64,000 nt of DNA, from contig DATNJB010000006.1 in NCBI GenBank assembly GCA_035604135.1, forward strand, positions 1 to 64,000, given 5' to 3'. Shown here piece by piece: positions 24,481-33,375 of the stretch (positions within the stretch are counted from its first letter, which is position 1; each line of letters begins with the position of its first letter). Source of the DNA: Poindextera sp035604135 (GTDB lineage Bacteria > Pseudomonadota > Alphaproteobacteria > Caulobacterales > Caulobacteraceae). Under the pieces are notes generated by a model. It was given only the letters and a program-made list of their open reading frames with translations. It did not search any database and had not been told where the DNA came from. The translations under genes and the position numbers were made by a program.

Positions 24481-26541
24481 ATGACCGCGTCCGTCGCCGA
24501 CAATCCCATCCTTGCCGATTGGGGGAGCGCCCACGGCGGCGCGCCGGCGTTCGACAAGATCAGCGTCGAGCACTTCCTGCCGGGGCTCGACGAGGCGATG
24601 GCCCGCTACCGCGCCGAGCTCGCCGTGATCGCGTCCAACCCGGAACCGCCGAGCTTTGGGAACACGCTCGAGGCCATGGAGCGGTCGGGCCGCGCCTTCC
24701 GCCAGGCGACGGCGCTGATGAGCGTCTTCACCTCCACCATGAACAGCCCGGCGATGCAGGCGGTGCAGCGCGAGGCGGCCCCCAAGCTCGCCGCGTTTCG
24801 TGACGAGATCTTCCACAACCGACCGCTGTTCGATCGCATCCGCGCCGTCTACGAGGCGCGCGAAACCGCGGGGCTCACGCCGGAGCAGCAGCGGCTGGCC
24901 CATGTCATCCACCAGCGCTTCGAGCGGCAGGGCGCGGCGTTGCCGCCGGCCGAGAAGCATCGCCTGGCCGAGATCAACCAGCGCCTGGCCAGCCTCTACA
25001 CCGCGTTCAGCCAGAACATCCTGGCCGACGAAGAGGGCTTGGCGCTCATCCTCGACTCCGAAGCCGACCTCGACGGCCTGCCGACCGACATGATCGAGGC
25101 CGCGCGCGTCGCCGCCGCCGAGCGCGGTCACTCCGGCAAGTGGGCGATCCCCAACACCCGCTCGGCCATGGATCCGTTCCTGACCTATTCCACGCGCCGC
25201 GACCTGCGCGAGAAGGCGCTGAAGCTCTGGTCGAGCCGCGGCGACAATGCGGGCGAGCACGACAACAACCCGATCATGACCGAGGTGCTCAAGCTGCGCG
25301 TCGAGAAGGCGAAGCTGCTCGGGCATCCGACTTTTGCCCACTGGATCACCGACGGGCAGATGGCCAAGACTCCGGACGCCGCCATGGGCCTCCTGCGCCA
25401 GGTCTGGGGCCCGGCCGTCGCCCGGGCGCGCGAAGAGATCGCCGAGATGCAGGAGATCGCCGCCGCCGAAGGTTCCAACGAGCCGCTCGAGGCGTGGGAT
25501 TACCGCTACTACGCTGAGAAAGTCCGGCAGGCCAAATACGACCTCAGCGACGAGGCGGTGAAGCCCTACCTGCAGCTCGACAAGCTGCGTGAGGCGATGT
25601 TCTGGGCCGCAGGCGAAATCTACGACCTGACGTTCAAGCGGGTCGACGACGCGCCGGTCTACCACCCGGACGTCGAGGTCTTCGAGGTCGCCCGCGGCGG
25701 GGAGCGCGTCGGCCTTTGGTACTTCGATTTTCTCGCTCGCGCCGGCAAGAGCTCCGGCGCCTGGATGAGCGAGTACCGCACGCAACAGGGCCTCGCCGGC
25801 GTCCCGCCGGTGATCTCCAACAACTCCAACTTCATTCCGGCCGGGCCCGGCGAGCCGGTCCTGATCTCATGGACCGATGCGGTGACGCTGTTCCACGAGT
25901 TCGGCCACGGCCTGCACGGGCTGAACTCGAAGGTGACCTACCCGTCGCTCGCGGGCACCGCGGTGGTGCGCGACTTCGTCGAGCTGCCGAGCCAGTTGAA
26001 CGAGCGCTGGCTGCCGACGCCGGAGCTGCTGCGGCGTTTCGCCGTCCACTATCGGACAGGCGAGCCGATGCCGGCGGAGCTGACCGAAAAGGTGCTCAAG
26101 GCGCAGAATTTCCGCCAGGGGTTCAACACCACCGAATACCTCGCCTGCGCCATCCTCGACCTGGAGGCGCATTTGGCGGCCGACGAGGCGTTCGACGCAA
26201 GGGCGTTCGAGCGCGACGCGCTGGCCAAGCTGGGCATGCCGCGCGAGATCGTCCTGCGCCACCGGCTGCCGCATTTCTCCCATGTGTTCTCAGGCGAGTC
26301 CTACGCGGCGGGCTACTTCAACTACATCTGGGCCGACGTCTTGAGCGCCGACGCGGCCGAAGCCTTCGCCGAGGCGCCAGGCGGCTTCTACGATCGCGCG
26401 CTCGCCAAGACGCTGCTGGAGACTGTGCTCAGCGTCGGCAACACGGTCGACGCCGCTGAGACCTACCGGCGCTTCCGCGGCCGCGACGCGGAGACCGGCG
26501 CACTGATGCGCAGCCGCGGCTTCGAGCCGGCGAACGCCTGA
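24481..26541 (+). CDS. dcp: M3-family zinc metallopeptidase (peptidyl-dipeptidase Dcp-like)
   Basis: The 686-residue length is normal for Dcp/oligopeptidase A. The zinc motif His-Glu-Phe-Gly-His is at 472-476, with the third ligand Glu about 25 residues on. Typical C-terminal features are His-Phe-Ser-His-Val-Phe-Ser-Gly and Tyr-Ala-Ala-Gly-Tyr-Phe-Asn-Tyr-Ile-Trp-Ala-Asp-Val (substrate-binding tyrosines). No signal peptide is present, so it is cytoplasmic. Dcp and OpdA are hard to separate by eye; the C-terminal pattern leans to Dcp. Confidence 0.88.
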   Translation: MTASVADNPILADWGSAHGGAPAFDKISVEHFLPGLDEAMARYRAELAVIASNPEPPSFGNTLEAMERSGRAFRQATALMSVFTSTMNSPAMQAVQREAAPKLAAFRDEIFHNRPLFDRIRAVYEARETAGLTPEQQRLAHVIHQRFERQGAALPPAEKHRLAEINQRLASLYTAFSQNILADEEGLALILDSEADLDGLPTDMIEAARVAAAERGHSGKWAIPNTRSAMDPFLTYSTRRDLREKALKLWSSRGDNAGEHDNNPIMTEVLKLRVEKAKLLGHPTFAHWITDGQMAKTPDAAMGLLRQVWGPAVARAREEIAEMQEIAAAEGSNEPLEAWDYRYYAEKVRQAKYDLSDEAVKPYLQLDKLREAMFWAAGEIYDLTFKRVDDAPVYHPDVEVFEVARGGERVGLWYFDFLARAGKSSGAWMSEYRTQQGLAGVPPVISNNSNFIPAGPGEPVLISWTDAVTLFHEFGHGLHGLNSKVTYPSLAGTAVVRDFVELPSQLNERWLPTPELLRRFAVHYRTGEPMPAELTEKVLKAQNFRQGFNTTEYLACAILDLEAHLAADEAFDARAFERDALAKLGMPREIVLRHRLPHFSHVFSGESYAAGYFNYIWADVLSADAAEAFAEAPGGFYDRALAKTLLETVLSVGNTVDAAETYRRFRGRDAETGALMRSRGFEPANA

Positions 26542-26549
26542 CGCCGCGC

Positions 26550-27362
26550 TTGCGCATCGTCGCGATCGCCGCCCCGGACGATCCGCGCATCGCGGCCTAT
26601 CGCGAGGTGCGCGAACGCGATCTGGCCGGCCGCAAGGACGGCTTCATCGCCGAGGGCGAGGTGGTGCTGCGCGTGCTGCTGAGCCCTGGCGCGCGCTGCA
26701 AGCCGAAGTCGCTGTTGATCGCCGAAAACCGGCTCGCGCGCCTAGAGCCGCTCATCGCCGAGCTCGACACCGCCATCCCGGTCTATGCAGCGAGCCAGGC
26801 GGTCATGAACGCGATCGTGGGCTTCCCCATCCATCGCGGCATGCTGGCGCTCGGCGAGCGGCCGCCCGATCCAGGCGCGGGCGTGCTTCTTGCCGGCCTG
26901 CCGCCTCGCGCGCTGGTCATGGTCCTCTTCGGCGTCGCCAACCACGACAACATGGGCGGGCTGTTCCGCAACGCCGCCGCCTTCGGGGTTGACGCGGTTC
27001 TGCTCGACCCGCGTTCGTGCGATCCGCTGTATCGCAAGGCCATCCGTGTGTCGGTCGGCGCTACGCTGAGGGCTCCGTTCGCCCGCTTGGCCGAGGGCGA
27101 GGACGCGCTCGCGCTTCTAGAGGGCGCAGGGTTCACGCCGCTCGCCCTCTCGCCGAGCGGAGCCGAGCCGGTCGCCGCCGTCGTGCGGCCGGCGCGGGCG
27201 GCGGTCCTGTTCGGCGCGGAGGGGCCGGGTTTGCCGCCGGACCTCCTCGCGCGGGCCCGGACGCTGGCTATCCCGATGGCGGCCGGCTGGGATTCGCTGA
27301 ACGTCGCCGCCGCCAGCGCCATCGTGCTGCACAAGCTCACGTCGGACGAGGCGTGGCGCTGA
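26550..27362 (+). CDS. SPOUT-family RNA 2'-O-methyltransferase (TrmH/SpoU type)
   Basis: The 270-residue protein has an N-terminal RNA-binding region and a C-terminal SPOUT knot. Motif 1 is Asn-His-Asp-Asn-Met-Gly-Gly-Leu-Phe-Arg-Asn-Ala-Ala, motif 2 Val-Leu-Phe-Gly-Ala-Glu-Gly-Pro-Gly-Leu, and motif 3 Asp-Ser-Leu-Asn-Val-Ala-Ala-Ala. It methylates ribose in tRNA or rRNA; the target cannot be told. The start is a TTG nine bases after the peptidase stop, giving a family-like N-terminus. Confidence 0.88.
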   Translation: MRIVAIAAPDDPRIAAYREVRERDLAGRKDGFIAEGEVVLRVLLSPGARCKPKSLLIAENRLARLEPLIAELDTAIPVYAASQAVMNAIVGFPIHRGMLALGERPPDPGAGVLLAGLPPRALVMVLFGVANHDNMGGLFRNAAAFGVDAVLLDPRSCDPLYRKAIRVSVGATLRAPFARLAEGEDALALLEGAGFTPLALSPSGAEPVAAVVRPARAAVLFGAEGPGLPPDLLARARTLAIPMAAGWDSLNVAAASAIVLHKLTSDEAWR

Positions 27363-27449
27363 TTCCGCGGGCGTTGCGTCAAAACCGGTGCTTTTATGCG
27401 CCCCTCGCGGATGCTCAGCCCCGCGTTCACGTCACAGCCTGGGGGGTCC

Positions 27450-28769
27450 ATGGCGACCGCAGCGAGCATTCAGGGGGACGCCGCCCCAAGCCGACCTGAC
27501 CGGGCGCTGATGCTGGCGTCGATCGTGATCGTCGTGGGCGTCCTCTCCACCACGCTCGCTCAGACCGGCGTGCTCGCCCGCCTTCCGCTGCAGAACATGC
27601 TCAAGAACGAGCTGCACATCAGCCGCTCGGCCAGCGCCAGCTTCTTCTTCCTCGCCGGCCTGCTCTGGTATTTCAAGCCGCTGGCCGGGATCTTCACAGA
27701 CGCCTTCCCCATCCTCGGCACCCGCCGGCGCAGCTACCTCCTGATCTCGACCGTGCTGGCCACCGCGTGCTGGCTCGGCCTCTACTTCACGCCGCACCGC
27801 TACGGCCCGCTGCTGTGGACCTGCATGCTGATCAGCAGCTGCATGGTATTCGCGAGCGTCGTGATCGGCGGCTACATGGTCGAGATCGCCCAGGCGATCC
27901 GGGGCACGGGGCGGCTGACCGCGATCCGCCAGTTCGTTGGCCTGGGCTGTTCGCTGGTCGCCAGCCCGGCCGGCGGCTACCTGGCGGCGATCAGCTTCGG
28001 ATGGACCGCCGTCGCCTGCGGCGGGGTCATGGCGCTTCTGTTCCCGGCAACGCTGTTGTTCCTGCGCGAGGAGCGCAAGCGGGTGATCGCGAGCGAGGTC
28101 CTGGCCGATGCCGGGCGGCAGCTCGCTCGCGTCGGCTCGGCGGGCGCCATGTGGGCCGCGGCCGGGCTCTCGGCGCTGTTCTACGTCGCGCCCGGGCTGT
28201 CGACGGCGTTCTTCTACCGGCAGCAGGACGTGCTGCACATGACCACGGTCCTGCAGGGCTACGCCGGATCGGTCGGCGTTGCGACCGGCTTCGCCGCCGT
28301 TCTCGCATACGCCTACGCCTGCCGGAGGATCAACTTCCGCGTGCTTTTGCTCGGCAGCATGGCGGTGGCCGGCGCCGCGCACATCCTTTTCATCTACTAC
28401 ACCTCGATCCCCCGAGCGTTCGCGCTGGGTGCCCTGGACGGATTCACCTTCACGCTGGCGGAGCTGGTGATGATGGATCTGGCGATGCGCGCGACGCCGG
28501 CTGGCAGCGAGGGACTGGGTTTCTCGCTGATGATGAGCGCGCGCAACCTGCCGCTGTTCGCGACCGACGTGCTGGGCTCGAACCTGCTCGACCACTTCCA
28601 CTGGACGTTCAACGCGCTCGTGCTCGCCAACGCTGCCGTCATGATCGCCTCGACGCCGCTCATGCTGCTGCTGCCGCGCCGCTACTTCCGCGCTCGCGAC
28701 GCCGAGCTTATCCGGGAAGAAGAGCTCTACGAGCCAGCGCCCGTGCCCGCCACCCAGATCGAGACCTGA
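27450..28769 (+). CDS. major-facilitator transporter, BT1 folate/biopterin-like
   Basis: The 439-residue protein has about twelve membrane helices. The loop after helix 2 reads Phe-Lys-Pro-Leu-Ala-Gly-Ile-Phe-Thr-Asp, followed by Gly-Thr-Arg-Arg-Arg-Ser-Tyr, which resembles the BT1 (folate-biopterin transporter) signature. The ATG at 27450 has a GGGGGGT site; 18 in-frame codons upstream are rejected. Substrate is not established; folate or pterin import is the family-based guess. Confidence 0.75.
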   Translation: MATAASIQGDAAPSRPDRALMLASIVIVVGVLSTTLAQTGVLARLPLQNMLKNELHISRSASASFFFLAGLLWYFKPLAGIFTDAFPILGTRRRSYLLISTVLATACWLGLYFTPHRYGPLLWTCMLISSCMVFASVVIGGYMVEIAQAIRGTGRLTAIRQFVGLGCSLVASPAGGYLAAISFGWTAVACGGVMALLFPATLLFLREERKRVIASEVLADAGRQLARVGSAGAMWAAAGLSALFYVAPGLSTAFFYRQQDVLHMTTVLQGYAGSVGVATGFAAVLAYAYACRRINFRVLLLGSMAVAGAAHILFIYYTSIPRAFALGALDGFTFTLAELVMMDLAMRATPAGSEGLGFSLMMSARNLPLFATDVLGSNLLDHFHWTFNALVLANAAVMIASTPLMLLLPRRYFRARDAELIREEELYEPAPVPATQIET

Positions 28770-28827
28770 GCCTGCTCAGTCCTGCGCGAAGCGCGCCAGG
28801 TCGCTGGCGGCGCCCTTGTCAAAGCGT

Positions 28828-29808
28828 CTAGGGCGCCGCGTGCGCCTTGACGAAAGCAGCGACCGCGTCGGCGACGCCGGGGGCGAGCGGCAGGCTCGGG
28901 TCGGCGTAAGTCGCGATGTTGGCGGTCCGGTCTGCCGGCGCGACCTTGAGGACGTGGTTCACGCCCTGCAGCAGCACGAGTTCGACGCCCGGGCGGGCGT
29001 GCGCCAGCATCTGGGCGTCCTCGACCGACACCTGCAGGTCTGTCGTCCCCTGCATGACGAGCACGGGGCCGGCATAGGCGGCGAGCAGCTTCACCGGATC
29101 CTGCGCCATCAGATCGACCAGGTAGTCCTGCACCGAGGGGCGAAAGAGCGGCAACAGCGCCGGGTTCATGCTGGCAGCGTCGACATGCTGGCCCGCTTCA
29201 AGCTTGGCGAGCGCCGCCAGCGCCTCGGGTAGGATCGGCGCGTTTGCCGGGTTGTCCTTCAGCTGCTCAGCGATCACGTCGCCGAACCGGCGGCCCATGC
29301 CGGAAACCAGGATGATCCCGCAGATCCCCTCCGGCCGCTGCGCCGCCGCCTCTGCGACCAGCGCCCCCTCGCTGTGCCCGAGCACCCAGATGCATGGCGC
29401 GCCGGTCGTCGCCTTCAGCGACGCGATCCAGGCGTGCACGTCGCTCGCATAGTCGCCGATGGTCACCTGGTCGGGGCTCTTGACCGCCGGCGCGCTCGCG
29501 AACATGCCGCGCTTGTCGATGCGGGCGCTGGCGATGTCGTCAACGGCGAGCGCTTCGGCGAGCAGGCGGTACGGCGCGGCCTTCACCCCCAAAGGATCGT
29601 CGCCGTCGCGATCTGTAGGCCCCGAGCCCGGGACGATCAGGACCACAGGTGCGTGCGGGTTGTCCGCCGGCGCGAGCAGCGTGCCTTTCAGCAGCACAAG
29701 CGGCCCCGGCGCCGCGACGAAAGTCTCGATCGGCGCGGCCATGGCGGGTTCGGCTACGAGGGCGGCTAGGGCAGCGACGACGGCCGCAGCGATGGCGTAT
29801 CTGGGCAT
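28828..29808 (-). CDS. exported alpha/beta hydrolase
   Basis: The 326-residue protein begins with a signal peptide ending Ala-Met-Ala-Ala-Pro (about residue 24). The hydrolase fold shows Val-Pro-Gly-Ser-Gly-Pro-Thr-Asp (oxyanion region), the nucleophile elbow Gly-His-Ser-Glu-Gly, an Asp after Gly-Thr-Thr, and a C-terminal His in Gly-Val-Asn-His-Val-Leu. All three triad residues are present. A periplasmic esterase or acyl hydrolase is likely; substrate unknown. It may be transcribed with erpA, which lies 22 bases upstream. Confidence 0.85.
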   Translation of the reverse strand: MPRYAIAAAVVAALAALVAEPAMAAPIETFVAAPGPLVLLKGTLLAPADNPHAPVVLIVPGSGPTDRDGDDPLGVKAAPYRLLAEALAVDDIASARIDKRGMFASAPAVKSPDQVTIGDYASDVHAWIASLKATTGAPCIWVLGHSEGALVAEAAAQRPEGICGIILVSGMGRRFGDVIAEQLKDNPANAPILPEALAALAKLEAGQHVDAASMNPALLPLFRPSVQDYLVDLMAQDPVKLLAAYAGPVLVMQGTTDLQVSVEDAQMLAHARPGVELVLLQGVNHVLKVAPADRTANIATYADPSLPLAPGVADAVAAFVKAHAAP

Positions 29809-29830
29809 CCGCTAACGCTGGATCGTCGCG

Positions 29831-30160
29831 TTAGATCGAGAAGCTGACGCCGCAGCCGCAGCTGGAGCGGGCGTTGGGGTTGCGAACGCGGAACTCGGCG
29901 CCGGCGAGCTCGTCGACGAAGTCGATCTCTGCGCCGTTCAGAAGCGCCAGCGAAACGACGTCGACCAGCGCGGACGCCCCGTCGCGCTCCACCTTAAGGT
30001 CGTCCGGATCTGCGGCATCGACCAAGTCGAACTTGTAGGAGAAGCCCGAGCAACCGCCGGCCTCGACAGCCACGCGCAGCATCACCGGCCGGCCCTCGCG
30101 CCGGGCGATGGCGTGCAGCCGCTGGGCGGCGCTTTCGGAGAGGGTGACGGGCGTTGGCAT
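29831..30160 (-). CDS. erpA: iron-sulfur cluster carrier, A-type (ErpA/IscA family)
   Basis: The 109-residue protein has the three A-type cysteines: Cys37 in Ala-Gly-Gly-Cys-Ser-Gly-Phe, and Cys101 and Cys103 in Ser-Ser-Cys-Gly-Cys-Gly-Val-Ser-Phe. It hands [Fe-S] clusters to target enzymes. The ATG at 30160 gives the family start; the extra in-frame codons upstream are rejected. It is divergent from dgt with 83 bases between, as in many alphaproteobacteria. IscA or SufA are alternatives. Confidence 0.9.
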   Translation of the reverse strand: MPTPVTLSESAAQRLHAIARREGRPVMLRVAVEAGGCSGFSYKFDLVDAADPDDLKVERDGASALVDVVSLALLNGAEIDFVDELAGAEFRVRNPNARSSCGCGVSFSI

Positions 30161-30243
30161 CGGTGCTGCTGACTCGGGTTCACTCCTATATGAGACCAGC
30201 GCGGCTTGTGCGAAAGAGGCGCCGCTACCGCAAGGATTGCCGC

Positions 30244-31434
30244 ATGGCGCCTGCAAAGGCTCCGCCCACGCCGTTCCGCGCCTCCTTCGCCGCCGATCCG
30301 GCGGCCTCGGCCGGGCGGCGATACCCCGAGCCCGCCAGCCGCACGCGCACGCCCTTCGCTCGCGATCGCGACCGCATCATCCACACCCAGGCGTTCCGGC
30401 GGCTGAAGGAGAAGACCCAGGTCTTCGTCGCTCACGAAGGCGACCATTTCCGCACCCGGCTCACCCATTCGCTCGAGGTCTCGCAGATCGCCCGCTCGCT
30501 GGCCAAGGCGCTAGGTCTGGACGACGACCTGGCCGAGGCGGTCGCACTTGCCCACGATCTCGGCCACCCTCCGTTCGGCCATGCCGGCGAGGAGGCGCTC
30601 GACGCCGCGAGCGAGCTCTACGGCGGCTTCGACCACAATGTGCAGACCTTCCGTGTCGTCACCGAGCTCGAGCGCCGCTACCCCGACTTCGACGGACTGA
30701 ACCTCAGCTGGGAGACGCTCGAGGGCGTGGTCAAGCACAACGGCCCGATTCTGGACCGCCTGGAGCGCCCGTCGTGGCGGCCGATCGCCCGTTTCAACGC
30801 CGAGTACGACTTGAGGCCCGGGACATACGCCTCCGCCGAGGCGCAGGTCGCCGCCCTGGCCGACGACATCGCCTACAACAACCACGACGTGGACGATGGC
30901 CTGCAGGCCGGCCTCTTCGGCCTCGACGAGCTGATGAGCGTGCCGCTGATCGGGCCGATCCTGGCCGCGCTCAAGGCCGACCGGCCGACGCTCGACGAGC
31001 AGCTCACCCGGCTGGAGGCGGTTCGGCGGATGATCGGCGCCATGGTCGACGACGTGCTCGCGCAGACGGCGCGCAACGTCAGCGACGGCCATGTGGAGAG
31101 CATCGAGGACGTGCGCGCGCTCGCCCGGCCGCTGGTCGGCTTCTCGACCGAGATGGCCGAGGACCTGGGTCGCTTGCGGCTCTTCCTGACGCGCCGGATG
31201 TATCGGCATTTCCGCGTCAACCGCACGCGCAGCCAGGCGCGCCGCATCATCGCCGAGCTGTTCGCGCTGTTCACCGCCGAGCCCGACGTGCTGCCGACCG
31301 AGTGGTACGAGCGGGCGCGGATGCGCGACGAGGCCGGGCGTGCGCGCGTCGTCTGCGACTACATCGCCGGCATGACCGACCGCTACGCCATCGAGGAACA
31401 CCGCAAGCTGTTCAATCTCGACGTCTGGGGGTGA
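30244..31434 (+). CDS. dgt: deoxyguanosinetriphosphate triphosphohydrolase-like protein
   Basis: The 396-residue HD-domain enzyme shows Phe-Arg-Arg-Leu-Lys-Glu-Lys-Thr-Gln-Val-Phe, His in Arg-Thr-Arg-Leu-Thr-His-Ser-Leu-Glu, the paired His-Asp in Ala-His-Asp-Leu-Gly-His-Pro-Pro-Phe-Gly, and a later Asp-Asp-Ile-Ala-Tyr. The ~400-residue length fits the Dgt-like subfamily that cleaves dNTPs to nucleoside and triphosphate. ATG at 30244; an earlier in-frame ATG would overlap erpA. Confidence 0.93.
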   Translation: MAPAKAPPTPFRASFAADPAASAGRRYPEPASRTRTPFARDRDRIIHTQAFRRLKEKTQVFVAHEGDHFRTRLTHSLEVSQIARSLAKALGLDDDLAEAVALAHDLGHPPFGHAGEEALDAASELYGGFDHNVQTFRVVTELERRYPDFDGLNLSWETLEGVVKHNGPILDRLERPSWRPIARFNAEYDLRPGTYASAEAQVAALADDIAYNNHDVDDGLQAGLFGLDELMSVPLIGPILAALKADRPTLDEQLTRLEAVRRMIGAMVDDVLAQTARNVSDGHVESIEDVRALARPLVGFSTEMAEDLGRLRLFLTRRMYRHFRVNRTRSQARRIIAELFALFTAEPDVLPTEWYERARMRDEAGRARVVCDYIAGMTDRYAIEEHRKLFNLDVWG

Positions 31435-31516
31435 TCGGGCGGCCAGCGGCTCGCGAAACGGCGTTAGAGTGGGGCGAGGGGGGTGATTCGCGGGGGACCT
31501 CGGCGGAGCTTTGAGC

Positions 31517-32362
31517 ATGACCGACCAGGATCGCGGCGCCTATGCGCCGCAGAACGATGCGCCGCTCGCCTTCGACCCCAGGCGCGCCGGCGCACGGCGC
31601 GGGCCGCCGCCGGTGACGCTGGTCGTGAGCGTGGTCGTGCTCTGCGCGATCGTGATCGGCGGCGTCATGCTCTACCGGCACGGCGCGCGCGAGCCTGGCC
31701 AGGCCCCGCAGGTGGTCGGGACGCCGGTGGGCGACTTCAAGCAGGCGCCGCCCTCGTCCGAGGCCCCCGCCGACTCGTCCGCCAGCCTGCAGATCTACAA
31801 GACCGAGGTGCCGCCGGCGGGCGAGACTCCGCCGGCGCCCGCCTTCGCGCCGCCGCCCGAGCAGCCCAGGCCCAGGCCGATCGCGCGGCCGGCGCCGACC
31901 CCGCCCGTGACCGCCGCATCGCTGCGGCCGGCCGAGCCGGCACCGACGATTGTCGCGCAGAACACAGTGCGCAGCCCTGTCCAGGCCACCGCGAAGATCG
32001 CGCCGCCTCCGCCCAAAGCGCCGCCGGCGCCGAAGACGGTCGTCGCCAAGCTGGCGCCGCCGAAAGCGCCGCCGGCCGTGAAGGTCCCGCCCGCCGAGCC
32101 CACAACGGCGCCGACGACCGGCGGCGAGGCGCTGGTGCAGATCGGCGCGCTCTCCTCGCCTGCGCTCGCCGATAAGGCCTGGGGCGACGTCGCCAAGCAG
32201 ATGAGCGGGGCGATGTCCGGCAAGACCCGCAAGGTCGAGACGACCTCGAAGGACGGCAAGACCTTTTACCGTGCCTACGTCGGCGGGTTCGCCGATCACG
32301 CGGCGGCGGTCGGCTTCTGCTCGGCGCTGAAGGCGAAGGGCACGTTCTGCATCGTGCGGTGA
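31517..32362 (+). CDS. membrane-anchored SPOR-domain protein
   Basis: The 281-residue protein has a cytoplasmic start and one membrane helix (about residues 34-54). A long Pro/Ala-rich periplasmic linker follows, then a C-terminal SPOR domain from about 205 (Ala-Leu-Val-Gln-Ile-Gly-Ala-Leu, Tyr-Arg-Ala-Tyr-Val-Gly-Gly-Phe). SPOR domains bind denuded septal peptidoglycan. The next gene, nagZ, overlaps by GTGA; this SPOR-nagZ-scpA-scpB order is familiar in alphaproteobacteria. The ATG at 31517 has GGAG eight bases upstream. Confidence 0.88.
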   Translation: MTDQDRGAYAPQNDAPLAFDPRRAGARRGPPPVTLVVSVVVLCAIVIGGVMLYRHGAREPGQAPQVVGTPVGDFKQAPPSSEAPADSSASLQIYKTEVPPAGETPPAPAFAPPPEQPRPRPIARPAPTPPVTAASLRPAEPAPTIVAQNTVRSPVQATAKIAPPPPKAPPAPKTVVAKLAPPKAPPAVKVPPAEPTTAPTTGGEALVQIGALSSPALADKAWGDVAKQMSGAMSGKTRKVETTSKDGKTFYRAYVGGFADHAAAVGFCSALKAKGTFCIVR

Positions 32363-33375
32363 GCGCGCGCGCCTGCATCCTCGGCTGTTCCGGAGCGGCG
32401 CTGAGCGGCGCCGAGCGCGGCTTCTTCCGCGCGGCCGACCCGTGGGGCTTCATTCTATTCAGGCGCAACGTCGAGAGCCCGGACCAGGTGCGCCGGCTGG
32501 TCGAGGCCTTGCGCGCCAGCGTGGGCCGCTCGGACGCGCCGGTTCTGATCGACCAGGAGGGCGGCAGGGTCCAGCGGCTTCGGCCGCCCCACTGGCCGGC
32601 CTATCCGCCCAGCGGCGCCTATGGCGAGATCCCGTCCGCGGAGCGGCGCGAGATGGTCTGGCTGGGCGCGCGCCTGATCGCCCATGACCTGCACGCGCTT
32701 GGCGTCACGGTCGACTGCCTGCCGGTGCTCGACGTTCCGGCGCCGGACGCCCACGAGGTGATCGGCGACCGCGCCTACGCGCGCGAGCCCGCCGAAGTGG
32801 CGCGCCTTGGCCGCGCCGCGGCCGAGGGTCTCATTGCCGGCGACGTGCTGCCGGTCATCAAGCACATCCCTGGCCACGGGCGCGCCCGCGTCGACAGCCA
32901 CAAGCGCTTGCCCGCGGTCGACGCCTCGCTGGCCGAGCTCGAGGCGCGCGACTTTGCGCCCTTCCGCGCGTTGGCCGACATGCCGATGGCGATGACCGCG
33001 CACGTGGTCTACCGCGCGCTCGATCGCGCGCGCCCCGCCACGACCTCGCCGTTGGTTATCGCCGATATCATCAGGGGCGCCATCGGCTTTCAGGGCCTCC
33101 TGATCAGCGACGATCTCTCGATGAATGCGCTGAAGGGCGGGCTTGGGGAGCGGACGCGGGCCGCGCTCGCCGCCGGCTGCGACGTGGCCCTCCACTGCAA
33201 CGGCGATGCGGAGGAGATGGCGAGCGTCGTCGACGCGGCGCCTACGCTCGCCGGCGAGGCGCTGGCGAGGGCGAAGGCCGCGCTCGCTCGCCTGCCTCGC
33301 GAGATCGGTCTCTTCGACGCGATGGAAGGGCGCGCTCGCTTTGACGCCGCCTTCGATGGAAGATGGGCGGCATGA
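32359..33375 (+). CDS. nagZ: beta-N-acetylhexosaminidase
   Basis: The 338-residue GH3 enzyme removes N-acetylglucosamine from muropeptides in cell-wall recycling. It shows Ile-Asp-Gln-Glu-Gly-Gly-Arg-Val-Gln-Arg, the catalytic loop Lys-His-Ile-Pro-Gly-His-Gly, and the nucleophile Asp in Ile-Ser-Asp-Asp-Leu-Ser-Met. Length is normal, and it has no signal peptide. The GTG start is coupled to the SPOR gene, and scpA overlaps its end. Confidence 0.95.
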   Translation: MSARACILGCSGAALSGAERGFFRAADPWGFILFRRNVESPDQVRRLVEALRASVGRSDAPVLIDQEGGRVQRLRPPHWPAYPPSGAYGEIPSAERREMVWLGARLIAHDLHALGVTVDCLPVLDVPAPDAHEVIGDRAYAREPAEVARLGRAAAEGLIAGDVLPVIKHIPGHGRARVDSHKRLPAVDASLAELEARDFAPFRALADMPMAMTAHVVYRALDRARPATTSPLVIADIIRGAIGFQGLLISDDLSMNALKGGLGERTRAALAAGCDVALHCNGDAEEMASVVDAAPTLAGEALARAKAALARLPREIGLFDAMEGRARFDAAFDGRWAA

